Shown here piece after piece: positions 7,452-15,150 of a stretch of DNA of 39,033 nt. Position numbers and translations under genes: made by a program. The stretch covers positions 1 to 39,033 of the forward strand of contig RFHI01000029.1 in the NCBI GenBank assembly GCA_003696425.1. The letters are read 5' to 3'. Source of the DNA: Candidatus Dadabacteria bacterium (GTDB taxonomy: Bacteria; Bdellovibrionota_C; UBA2361; J046). Numbering within the stretch: the stretch's first letter is position 1; every line of letters begins with the position of its first letter. Below the pieces are notes generated by a model that did no database searches, was not told the origin of the DNA, and saw only the letters and a list, made by a program, of their open reading frames with translations.

Positions 7452-8498
7452 ATCAGCCAGGATTTTCAGGAAATAGAAAAAGAGGCGCGTGAAGCTATCG
7501 CTGCCTGCAGCGATACTAATAAACTTCAGCAGATTGAAACAGCTTACCTGGGGCGCAAGGGCTCGGTTACGGCACTTTTAAAAGAGATACGTAATATTGA
7601 GCCTGAAAAGAGAAAGGAATACGGGCAGGCGGTAAACAGGCTGAAAGAAACTGTCTCAAACCTGATTGAGACCCGGCGCGAAGAGCTTTTGGCAGCTTCA
7701 GGTGAAAAGCCGCTTGATTTTGATCCTACACTTCCCGGCACAGCCCCCCGGGCAGGCACACTTCACCCGATTACACAGCTTATGTATGAACTGAATAATG
7801 CCTTTCTTTCTCTTGGCTTTGAAGTATACGAAGGCCCTGAGATTTCAAGCGAGGCGTATGCCTTTGACAGCCTGAACTTCCCTGCTGATCATCCGGCCCG
7901 TGACAGCATGGATACCTACTGGCTGGAAGGCGCTCAGGACAAACGCGGTGCCGAGAGGCTCTGTCTCAGGCCGCATCTTACCGGCGCCAGCGTGCGCTAC
8001 ATGCAGGAGCACAAACCTCCTTTCCGCTTCGTTTATCCGGGCCGGGTTTACCGCAGTGAATCCACTGATGCCAGCCACGAGCGCGCTTTCTTCCAGTACG
8101 AGGCGCTTATAGTTGATCAAGCTGTACCGTTTAGCTCCGGGCGGGTTTTAATTGACGCAATTTTAGAGCGCACCTTCGGGCGCAAAGTAAAAACCCGCAT
8201 GCGTGCCGGCTTTTTTCCCTTTGTTGAGCCGGGCTTTGAAATTGATATGCAGTGCCTGGTGTGTGAAGGCAAAGGCTGCAGCATCTGTAAACAGGTCGGC
8301 TGGCTTGAAATGATGCCGGGCGGGCCGCCGCATCCGAATGTGTTCCGGGCCGGCGGCATTGACCCTGAAAAATGGCAGGGATTTTACATTAACATCGGGC
8401 TGGACCGGATTGTAATGATGCGTCATGCAATTGATGATATCCGGCTCTTTCATTCCTGTGACCTTCGCTTCTTAAAACAGTTTCCGGGAGTGGTGTAA
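7452..8498 (+). CDS. pheS: phenylalanine-tRNA ligase alpha subunit (apparent ATC start)
   Basis: PheS forms the alpha2-beta2 synthetase with PheT and carries the aminoacylation site. The ORF-track start (TTG 7689) cuts off the normal N-terminal coiled coil. The frame continues upstream through IEKEAREAIAAC and YLGRKGSVTALLKEI, both typical of PheS, to an in-frame TGA at 7446. The only plausible start is ATC at 7452, with GGGAG 8 bases upstream; this yields 348 aa, the usual length. Class II motifs are present (LHPITQLMYELNNAF, FRFVYPGRVYRSESTDASHERAFFQYE, NIGLDRIVMMRHAIDDIR), plus a CLVCEGKGCSICK Cys cluster seen in a subset of PheS. pheT follows after 3 bases. Confidence 0.93.
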   Translation: MSQDFQEIEKEAREAIAACSDTNKLQQIETAYLGRKGSVTALLKEIRNIEPEKRKEYGQAVNRLKETVSNLIETRREELLAASGEKPLDFDPTLPGTAPRAGTLHPITQLMYELNNAFLSLGFEVYEGPEISSEAYAFDSLNFPADHPARDSMDTYWLEGAQDKRGAERLCLRPHLTGASVRYMQEHKPPFRFVYPGRVYRSESTDASHERAFFQYEALIVDQAVPFSSGRVLIDAILERTFGRKVKTRMRAGFFPFVEPGFEIDMQCLVCEGKGCSICKQVGWLEMMPGGPPHPNVFRAGGIDPEKWQGFYINIGLDRIVMMRHAIDDIRLFHSCDLRFLKQFPGVV

Positions 8499-8501
8499 GC
8501 A

Positions 8502-10961
8502 ATGAAAATTTCATTTAACTGGCTAAAAGACTACGTTTCCATTCCTGGTACGGTTTCCCCGCAGAAGCTGGCCGAGGATATTACCATGAGTACTGTTGAG
8601 GTTGAGGATGTTGAAGATATCGGTGCACGCTTTGATAAGATGCTGGTAGGTTACGTTGAAAGCGTATCAAAACACCCTAACGCTGACCGCCTGAAGATAG
8701 CATCTGTTGATACCGGAGCTTCTGAGAAAGCTGAAATTGTTTGTGGCGGTATTAATCTGCGGGAAGGCATGTGGGTAGCAGTTGCTGAAGTTGGTGCCAT
8801 GCTTAAGGTACACGGCCAGGGTGAGCTGGTAGCGCTAAAGCCGGCTAAGATCCGCGGCGTAGTAAGTAACGGTATGATCTGCGCCTCGGAAGAGATCGGC
8901 CTGGAGGATCTCTTTCCCGCCAGCCAGGAAGCAGAGATTATTGATCTTGAGAGCGCCATCACTGCTGACAGCTTAAGGCCTGGCATGCCGCTGGCCACAG
9001 CACTCGGCCTTGATGATTACCTGCTTGTAATTGATAACAAGTCGCTTACCAACCGTCCTGATCTCTGGGGCCACTACGGTATGGCCAGAGAAGTTTCAGC
9101 GCTATACGCCACAGAGTTAAGGCCTGCGCTTGAAAAGAGTTTTAATATAGAAAGTGCTGCAGATTTTCCAGTCACAATTGAAAATACCGCCCGCTCATTC
9201 CGCTATATCGGAGCATTAATAGAAGGAAGTAACCCGGCTGAGAGCTCTCCTTTCTGGATGCAGGCACGGCTCTGGCTACTTGAGCAGCGGCCGATAAGTC
9301 TTCTGGTCGATTTAACCAATTATGTGCTTTTCAGTATCGGCCAGCCGATGCATGTCTTTGACTGCGACAAGCTTAAAGGCGAGTGTATTAAAGTAAGAAG
9401 CGCCTCGGCTGGAGAAAAGATCAAACTTCTGGATGACCAGGTCTATGAACTCGGAAGCGATGATCTTGTAATAGCCGACAGCAGCAATCCTGTTGCGCTG
9501 GCCGGTATTATGGGTGGCGCCGAGACGGCTGTAACAGGCAGTACCAGGCGCGTGCTGCTTGAATCGGCGTCATTTGAGCCGATTGGCATAAGGCGCTCTG
9601 CTGCACGCTTAGGTCTTAGAAGTGAGTCTTCGGTGCGATTTGAAAAGGGAATTGATTCTGCGCGCGCAGAGCTTGCCACGCATTTATTTCTTTCGCTTTT
9701 AAAAGAGATTCAGCCGGAGATAAAAGTTACAGCTTTTAATGACTGTTATCCTGTTAAAGCTGAGGAAGTAAGAGTCAGTGTCACAAGAGACTTTATAGTA
9801 AGCCGTAGCGGACACGATTTTACTACTGATGAGATTAAAGAAAAGCTATCCCTTCTGGGATTCTCTGTTAATGCAGAAAATGATCACTTTGATATTGTCG
9901 TTCCCTCCTGGCGGGCAACCGGTGATATTTCAATACCGGAAGATATAGTTGAGGAAGTAGCCCGTCTTTATGGCTACGAGAATCTTGAGTTTGTGCCGCC
10001 GCCTGTGCGCCTTACGGAGGCCGTATATCAACCGTGGCAGCTTATCCAGCTAAAGGCGCGCCGCTACCTGGCTTATTCAGCCGGGCTTCATGAAGTTAAC
10101 AACTATCCGTGGGTAGAAGAGAGCGATCTAAAGGCAGCTGGAATTGATCCTGAAAGCTGTCTTAAGCTGCACGCGCCGCCCTCAAAAACAAGTGCCTCTC
10201 TTAGGCCCTCGCTTGTCCCGGCTTTAATATCAGCCGCACAGAGAAACTTAAGATACTTTAAGGAATTTGGCCTCTTTGAACTGGGAGAAGTGTTTTTAAA
10301 TGCATTGGAAGAAAGTAAAACTCCGGCAGGTGAAAAACTCCCCCTGCAGCACAGGCATCTCGCCTGCGTCTGTGTAGCTCAGGATAGTCGCACTGCCTAT
10401 CTTCGCGCGCGTGGTGCACTTGAGGGTCTGCTTGAAATATTACCGTATAAAGATCTTAAGATAGGCTCTACCTGTGAAAGACCTACGTGGGGTGTGAGTG
10501 ATACTTCTTTTTCGGTGGATTTTAAGGGCAAACAAATTGGAGTTATTGCACTTGCAAGCGATCTTAGTCTGCGGCGGGCAGGAATTGAAGGGGCTTCAGT
10601 AGCGCTCTTTGAACTTAAGCTTGAAGCCCTAAAAGATGCCGGAGTAGTTGATATTGTAACGTACAGCCCTCTTCCACGCTTTCCGGTAGTTGAGTTTGAT
10701 TTTGCAATGCTCTTTGACATTAAAACCCGCTGGGAAGACATAAAAAACGTGGCCGCCAGAAACCAGAAACTCGTTCAGGATGTACAATTTGTTGATGAAT
10801 ATCGCGGCAAACAGGTGCCTGAAGGGAAAAAATCAATCGCCGTAAGGCTTATTCTGGCCAATCCAAATAAAACGCTTACGTCTTCCGAGATACAGAAAAC
10901 AAGTGAGCGGGTAATTAAAACACTTGAAAAAGAGCTCTCTGGCCAGATGCGCAGCGTGTAG
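8502..10961 (+). CDS. pheT: phenylalanine-tRNA ligase beta subunit
   Basis: Full-length (819 aa) PheT. It starts MKISFNWLKDYV, then the tRNA-binding OB domain (HPNADRLKIASVDTG, CGGINLREG), B3/B4 editing domain (GHYGMAREVSALY, RSESSVRFEKGID), B5 domain, and C-terminal ferredoxin-fold anticodon-binding domain (YSPLPRFPVVEFDFAMLFD). GGAGTGG of the pheS tail serves as ribosome-binding site, so the two genes are translationally coupled. The stop is only 7 bases from the end of the converging hicB gene, and no terminator is visible. Confidence 0.97.
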   Translation: MKISFNWLKDYVSIPGTVSPQKLAEDITMSTVEVEDVEDIGARFDKMLVGYVESVSKHPNADRLKIASVDTGASEKAEIVCGGINLREGMWVAVAEVGAMLKVHGQGELVALKPAKIRGVVSNGMICASEEIGLEDLFPASQEAEIIDLESAITADSLRPGMPLATALGLDDYLLVIDNKSLTNRPDLWGHYGMAREVSALYATELRPALEKSFNIESAADFPVTIENTARSFRYIGALIEGSNPAESSPFWMQARLWLLEQRPISLLVDLTNYVLFSIGQPMHVFDCDKLKGECIKVRSASAGEKIKLLDDQVYELGSDDLVIADSSNPVALAGIMGGAETAVTGSTRRVLLESASFEPIGIRRSAARLGLRSESSVRFEKGIDSARAELATHLFLSLLKEIQPEIKVTAFNDCYPVKAEEVRVSVTRDFIVSRSGHDFTTDEIKEKLSLLGFSVNAENDHFDIVVPSWRATGDISIPEDIVEEVARLYGYENLEFVPPPVRLTEAVYQPWQLIQLKARRYLAYSAGLHEVNNYPWVEESDLKAAGIDPESCLKLHAPPSKTSASLRPSLVPALISAAQRNLRYFKEFGLFELGEVFLNALEESKTPAGEKLPLQHRHLACVCVAQDSRTAYLRARGALEGLLEILPYKDLKIGSTCERPTWGVSDTSFSVDFKGKQIGVIALASDLSLRRAGIEGASVALFELKLEALKDAGVVDIVTYSPLPRFPVVEFDFAMLFDIKTRWEDIKNVAARNQKLVQDVQFVDEYRGKQVPEGKKSIAVRLILANPNKTLTSSEIQKTSERVIKTLEKELSGQMRSV

Positions 10962-10968
10962 TTAACAT

Positions 10969-11190
10969 TTATGCGGCTTCAGTCTCGTAATAGGCTGATT
11001 TACTCTTAGGAGGAGGTATTTCTATACCCTCTGCTTTCATCCCTTCCAGATGAAATTCAATTGCCTCTTTCATGGATGCTTCAACTTCTTCCTGAGAGTC
11101 TCCAGTAGCAACGCATCCTGGCAGATCCGGACAGTAAGCAGAATATCCGCTCTTAGTCTCTTCGATTACAATTAAGTATTTTTTCTTCAT
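10969..11190 (-). CDS. hicB: HicB-family antitoxin
   Basis: A 73-aa protein with the HicB partial RNase-H fold signature (YLIVIEETKSGYSAYCPDLPGCVATGDS, then EEVEASMKEAIEFHLEGM). HicB neutralises the HicA mRNA interferase and usually autoregulates the operon. This form lacks an obvious C-terminal DNA-binding domain, as in short HicBs. The start ATG overlaps the TGA of the upstream hicA frame (ATGA), the usual coupled arrangement. Since hicA is broken, hicB may now be an orphan antitoxin. Confidence 0.88.
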   Translation of the reverse strand: MKKKYLIVIEETKSGYSAYCPDLPGCVATGDSQEEVEASMKEAIEFHLEGMKAEGIEIPPPKSKSAYYETEAA

Positions 11191-11442
11191 CTCTTCAAAC
11201 CTGCCTGCTTTAATATACTGTTAAGGGTACCGCCGGCCAGTTCACTATTTAATTTGCCGGCAACGGTAACAAGTCCTTTCTTGGTTTTATGCTTATACTG
11301 ACGATGGCTTCCCCTGGTTCTCACCATTGGTAGTACGTCTGCATTCGGGGCGGGAATGCTTATACTGACGATGGCTTCCCCTGGTTCTCACCAGAAACCA
11401 GCCATCATTTTCAATTAATTCTATTACCGCTTTAACTTTCAT
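11187..11442 (-). pseudogene. hicA: HicA toxin gene disrupted by a 67-bp insertion-duplication
   Basis: From ATG 11442 the frame reads as a perfect HicA N-terminus (MKVKAVIELIENDGWFLV, then RTRGSHRQYKH with the catalytic His). It then runs into foreign codons and stops after 49 residues. The cause is a 38-bp direct repeat (11289-11326 and 11356-11393) separated by 29 unrelated bases, adding 67 bp and shifting the frame. Removing one repeat plus the spacer restores a normal 62-aa HicA ending LNSILKQAGLKR and overlapping hicB. An ATG created at 11327 also opens a 46-aa frame (MVRTRGSHRQY...) that retains the His but lacks the first strand and helix. It may be inactive or switchable, or an assembly artefact. 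Confidence 0.85.
11289..11393. repeat. 38-bp perfect direct repeat with 29-bp spacer inside hicA
   Basis: ATGCTTATACTGACGATGGC... occurs identically at 11289-11326 and 11356-11393. The 29-bp spacer (starting TTGGTAGTACGTCTGCATTC) has no counterpart in an intact hicA. Confidence 0.97.
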
Positions 11443-11658
11443 TAATAATTATACTATAGCCCACGCTCCAGGAAAACTAGAACCATGTTATCTGGTTGAA
11501 TTTATAACATAAATTTAACTAAGGAAATTCTTTTAGAGTGTCGATTATATTTCTGGTGGCAGCGGTTACTGACAGGCTGTAGTTTTGTCTGATCTCCGTT
11601 TTTGCCCGTCATTATTAGATAATTACCTGGATACATTTTTTGAGGGTGGGAGCAAGGA

Positions 11659-12798
11659 ATGACTCTTCAGACAAGTGGTGGCACAGATAATAGCGGCGCA
11701 GCCATGTGGGAAAAGGCAAAAAATTACGCCAAGGAGATCGGCTATGTCCCTGGCTCGTTTTCAATTGCAGCCCGAACTCTTATGGCCGATGAATTCAAGT
11801 TTGGCGGAAATATCCGGCCAGTTACGAAGTTTCAGGTAGCCAGGCTTTTTCGCACGCCAAGCTTTAAATCAATGCTCTATTACTCGGTTAAATCCATTTT
11901 TCCCGACCGTCTTGAGGGTAAAGAGCGGGTATCGGTTGGTGATATGATGGATGCCTACAGCCCATTTGATCTGGCAGTTTTAATTTTAAGCTTTGTGCTT
12001 TACAGAAAAGCCCGCCGCATGATGGCCGATGAGTGGCCGCGCTTTCAGGAGGGCCTTGATGATGATTCACAAATAGGCTGCCAGATAGGTACTTTTATTC
12101 CGGCTATCGGCACAGGTACGGCCCTTCTGGCCTGCTCAATGAGGCACTACGCCCTGGCTGCCATGAGCAAGGAGAATCTTAAGCAATATAAGGTCTATCG
12201 CAGGAAACTTAAGGAGACTGGAGAGCACTATAACTTCCAGCTTGAGCATGAGCTGTGGGGCTGCAGCAGTATGCATGTAGGCGTAATTATTCTTACCAAC
12301 TTCGGCTTTGGTGCTGAGGTGGCCCAGGCCTATTCAAGCGGTGTCGATCCCAATTCAAGTTTTCATCATATTAAGGATCCACTGTCGCGCCGCATGAAAA
12401 TAGCGAATCTCTGGATTGAGGGTATAAATAAAGGTCTCGATCAGCCGATCTCAAATATACCGGGTGAATTTTATCCGGATAAGGCCATCCGTGATGCACT
12501 CTATGCCCGCATAGAGAAAATTCACGAGGGTGAGAAAAACTGGCTTGATTACACCAAGGACGATATCAGCCCCGAGAAAACTCCGCAGCTCTTTGCCAAA
12601 GTTCAGCAGGAAGGCGAATATGAAGTACCAGAAGAACTTGAAGATGTATTTTCGCTTGAAGACATTACTTCAATGGAAGAAGAGGACTTTGACCAGCTGA
12701 TTGATCAGATTGATGCTGAAGCCGAAGGCACTGCTCCTAAAGGCTCAACCATACTAAGCTCAAGTGATATCGATGAGCTAGAGGATATCGTGGAATAG
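11659..12798 (+). CDS. hypothetical protein, possible degenerate HDOD-like fold
   Basis: A 379-aa cytoplasmic protein; the start is supported by GGGAG 8 bases upstream. I do not recognise it as a named family. Residues about 190-250 (LEHELWGCSSMHVGVIILTNF, GAEVAQAY, FHHIKDPLSRRMKIANLW) follow the pattern of an HDOD domain (E-x(n)-H-x-x-V-G, W-G-x-P, A-I-x-x-H-H, I-x-x-A-D). The key catalytic-type residues are altered, as in HDOD proteins, which are non-enzymatic signalling modules. The N-terminus is Trp/Lys-rich and the last 90 residues are strongly acidic. It ends 4 bases from the converging FTR1 gene. Function unknown. Confidence 0.6.
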   Translation: MTLQTSGGTDNSGAAMWEKAKNYAKEIGYVPGSFSIAARTLMADEFKFGGNIRPVTKFQVARLFRTPSFKSMLYYSVKSIFPDRLEGKERVSVGDMMDAYSPFDLAVLILSFVLYRKARRMMADEWPRFQEGLDDDSQIGCQIGTFIPAIGTGTALLACSMRHYALAAMSKENLKQYKVYRRKLKETGEHYNFQLEHELWGCSSMHVGVIILTNFGFGAEVAQAYSSGVDPNSSFHHIKDPLSRRMKIANLWIEGINKGLDQPISNIPGEFYPDKAIRDALYARIEKIHEGEKNWLDYTKDDISPEKTPQLFAKVQQEGEYEVPEELEDVFSLEDITSMEEEDFDQLIDQIDAEAEGTAPKGSTILSSSDIDELEDIVE

Positions 12799-12802
12799 CT
12801 GC

Positions 12803-14338
12803 TTAGTACCATTCGTACTCAAATGTCCAGCGCAGCACGCCATCTGGAGCTTCATCAGATACGCCAAAAAGATAAGCCAGTTCATACCAGAAGAAACCAT
12901 AGCGGCCGTAAACTGCCGGGCCAATAAAGTGTTCCTGCTCGTCAAAGCTGCCCCACTTTTTAAGATCTTCTATCTCACTAAACCACTCAAAGCCAGGTTC
13001 GAAGTGCTGACCCAGCCGGCTTCTAAGCGAGAAAGCAAATTCACCTTCTGTTTCATCAGAAGCGCCGCCGCCAACTTTTCGCTCTACAATAATGTTAGCG
13101 CGGCTCAAGTAATCAGTTCCGCCCTTTTCAAGCAAAAGTTTGCCTTCAAGCTTGTGGCTGTCATTCCCGGTTAGATCTGCTCCGATTTCAAAATACAAAC
13201 CGGCATCCAGCCAGTACTTACCCTGCTCAAAGAGCTGGTAAACATTCTCAAGCGCAAGCTCTGTAGCTTTAAACTCTTCCCCTTCCTGTTTATTAACTTC
13301 AAGAATAAGGCTGTTTGAGAAGCGGTCCGTCCAGGCTTTCCCCACTTCTAATTTGTTTTTCATATCACCGCTGGGATCGGCCTGGTATTTTCCGCGCCAC
13401 TCCACCTCGGTCTCACCCTCATGCACAACCGGCGAGTAAATCTTATCAATTGCATAAGCACGATTTACAAAAACAGCTAAAATGCCTGCTGCCAGAACCA
13501 CTGCCAGAGCAGCGCGAATTGCCTGTGCTTTTGCATTAAGTTTTAAAATTATAAGTGTATAATAGATGCAGGCCAGCGTAAGCCCGTATGCCAGAAGCTG
13601 AAGAAGGGATGGCCTGGAAGTATAGCCTACGAGAATATGCAGGATCTCACCGAACCAGCCGTTTTCAGAGACAATATGAGAGGTATCCCAGAGCGGCGTA
13701 TTAAATACAGTTACAATGTCAGCTGCAGCCAGGTAACCGACTGCCTGTGCCATCATTCCGGCCGCAACAAGGCTTAAAAGCACTCCCAGCACCGAGAACA
13801 TGACTCTTGGTGAAATGACTACAATACCGAGATACATCAGGTAACCAAGCGCAGCTCCCGCAAATAGGCCCGCAAGGCCTCCAGCTAACAGCTGCACGGT
13901 ATTTGTGCCAAGTGCAAAAAACCCCTGGCTAAGAAGCACCACCTCGGCACCGTCACGTAAAACTGTAAGTGCTATAACTGCTGCCAGCATAACGGCGGGT
14001 TTTCTTCCTTCTAGTACAGCCTTTCCGGTTTCTTTAATCTGGCGGGCCATCCTGGCGCCGTGCGTTTTCATCCATACTACTGTGCTGGCTATTAAAACAC
14101 CTGATACAGCCAGGACTGTCGCATTAAAAAGCTCCTGCCCCATTCCGGCCATAGCCGATGAGATTGCTTCTGTGGACCTTGCAACCACTACTGATCCAAA
14201 AAGCCCTGCTCCAATTCCGAGCCAGAGCCACTTGTTTCTGCCCGCCAGTCCCTTGGTGGCCGCTATTACCAGGACAAGTGTAAGTGAAACCTCCAGCGCT
14301 TCTCTAAAAACAATTAAGAATGTTGCCATCCAGGTCAT
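12803..14338 (-). CDS. FTR1-family iron permease with C-terminal barrel-like extension
   Basis: Residues 1 to about 290 are an FTR1/EfeU-type high-affinity iron permease of the inner membrane, with about seven hydrophobic segments. The first REXXE motif is REALE (12-16); the second is the variant RDGAE (128-132). Unlike typical FTR1 proteins of about 280 aa, this one continues for about 210 residues of alternating polar/aromatic strands (VEWRGKYQADP, EVGKAWTDRFSNSL, LDAGLYFEIGADL) and ends FEYEWY, the style of an outer-membrane or periplasmic beta protein. GGAG precedes the ATG. It is the second gene after the cupredoxin gene (20-base gap), under a shared promoter with a palindromic operator candidate. 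Confidence 0.88.
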   Translation of the reverse strand: MTWMATFLIVFREALEVSLTLVLVIAATKGLAGRNKWLWLGIGAGLFGSVVVARSTEAISSAMAGMGQELFNATVLAVSGVLIASTVVWMKTHGARMARQIKETGKAVLEGRKPAVMLAAVIALTVLRDGAEVVLLSQGFFALGTNTVQLLAGGLAGLFAGAALGYLMYLGIVVISPRVMFSVLGVLLSLVAAGMMAQAVGYLAAADIVTVFNTPLWDTSHIVSENGWFGEILHILVGYTSRPSLLQLLAYGLTLACIYYTLIILKLNAKAQAIRAALAVVLAAGILAVFVNRAYAIDKIYSPVVHEGETEVEWRGKYQADPSGDMKNKLEVGKAWTDRFSNSLILEVNKQEGEEFKATELALENVYQLFEQGKYWLDAGLYFEIGADLTGNDSHKLEGKLLLEKGGTDYLSRANIIVERKVGGGASDETEGEFAFSLRSRLGQHFEPGFEWFSEIEDLKKWGSFDEQEHFIGPAVYGRYGFFWYELAYLFGVSDEAPDGVLRWTFEYEWY

Positions 14339-14358
14339 CTGCTACTCCAGCAAAAACC

Positions 14359-14715
14359 TTACTCCACAATTAAAACACCCTGAGCAGTGCCAGGATTAAA
14401 TTCACCAAAAAATTTGTACTCTCCCTCTGGAAGCGGACCGACCAGAATTTTTGCTTCTTTTCCACCAAGAATTATTTTCTCGCGGTTAAAATCGTAGCTT
14501 TCAAACTCCTCGGGAGTTTTGTCACAGTTAATTACCCGAAGGCGTACTTTAGTACCGGCAGGAATCTTAAGCTGCTCAGGGATAAAGCGGTTATTTTTAA
14601 TCTCAATCTGGAATTCGGGAAAATCGGCCTGGGCCGATGAAGCCCCGTAGATAAGCAGAGAGCCCAGAATGTATACAACCAGTTTCAATCTATTAATTTC
14701 CATCTTCAATCTCAA
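14359..14715 (-). CDS. periplasmic cupredoxin-like partner of the FTR1 permease
   Basis: A 118-aa Sec-exported protein (LVVYILGSLLIYGASSAQA signal) with a cupredoxin-1 type beta-sandwich: FQIEIKNNRFIPEQLKIPAGTKVRLRV, then EEFESYDFNREKIILGG, VGPLPEGEYKFFGEFNP and GVLIVE. This matches the cupredoxin-like proteins or EfeO N-domains encoded with FTR1 permeases, thought to bind or oxidise ferrous iron before import. A classical type-1 copper Cys ligand is not seen, so Glu/Tyr-based metal binding is more likely. It is first in a two-gene operon. Confidence 0.85.
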   Translation of the reverse strand: MRLKMEINRLKLVVYILGSLLIYGASSAQADFPEFQIEIKNNRFIPEQLKIPAGTKVRLRVINCDKTPEEFESYDFNREKIILGGKEAKILVGPLPEGEYKFFGEFNPGTAQGVLIVE

Positions 14716-14774
14716 TAATATTCATATGTTATACTTGGCTCATATATCAATAGTTGAGTATATTATTAAAGTAT

Positions 14775-14794
14775 ATGTTTGGTATGCCAAACAT
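14775..14794. promoter_or_regulatory. 20-bp inverted repeat, candidate metalloregulator operator
   Basis: ATGTTTGGTATGCCAAACAT: perfect 8-bp arms with a 4-base centre. It sits just downstream of the -10 box of the FTR1-operon promoter, where a bound repressor would block transcription. It does not look like a Fur box; a DtxR/MntR-type regulator is a guess. Confidence 0.55.
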
Positions 14795-14801
14795 TGCTTT
14801 G

Positions 14802-14830
14802 TATATTGCATTATCGACTGTATATGTCAA
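14802..14830 (-). promoter_or_regulatory. sigma70-type promoter of the cupredoxin-FTR1 operon
   Basis: Reading leftward, a perfect -35 TTGACA (14830-14825), a 17-base spacer and -10 AATATA (14807-14802). The region down to the start codon is very AT-rich. The 20-bp palindrome lies immediately downstream. Confidence 0.6.
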
Positions 14831-15143
14831 GGGCTGTAGCAGATTTTTTTGTAATTTTTTTCTCCCGGGCGCCCGGGCATAAAGAGCCGGGTTGTTCACA
14901 GAAACACTGAAATACAGTAAACCGTAAAGCCGAAAAGCCGAAGCTGACCTGCTGAAAGCGGGCTGCAGAGTGTGCCGGAGGCTGGTTCTGATTTTCTGGT
15001 TACCGATTACCGATTTACTGATTTTCTGATTGCTGTTTCCCTGCTATCTGCTATCAGCCCTCAGCAGTCAGCTTTGAAGAAGAAAATTCGTAGACGTGGC
15101 CGTCTACGGCAACGTAGGCGTCGACATAATACCCCCAACGAGT
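14831..15143. other. intergenic region: GC palindrome and composite repeat
   Basis: The region holds a perfect 14-bp palindrome CCCGGGCGCCCGGG (14864-14877) next to a T-run on its left, the CTGATT-rich repeat and hairpin copy E. No gene is supported; the ORF-track entry 14972-15223 is repeat translation running into the ClC gene. Confidence 0.6.
14905..15070. repeat. CTGATT-rich dispersed repeat, copy 2
   Basis: Aligns with 5481-5635 (shared CCGTAA-GCCGAAAAGC, GATTTTCTG, CCGATTTACTGATT, GCTGTTTCCC) and, like it, is followed by AAAATTCGTAGACG hairpin DNA. Confidence 0.75.
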
Positions 15144-15150
15144 TCAGCTT
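15089..15150. repeat. dispersed palindromic repeat, copy E (CGTAGACG-N4-CGTCTACG)
   Basis: Perfect 8-bp stem with tetraloop TGGC, then GGCAACGTAGGCGTCGAC and AATACCCCCAACGAGTTCAGCTT, matching copy B to its end. The repeat overlaps the very end of the ClC gene, whose stop codon is at 15144-15146. Confidence 0.85.

Noticed and set aside
14864-14877. CCCGGGCGCCCGGG as a terminator for the ClC gene
   Set aside because: Perfect palindrome, but the transcript from ClC (minus strand) would have A-rich, not U-rich, sequence after it. The T-run is on the wrong side.
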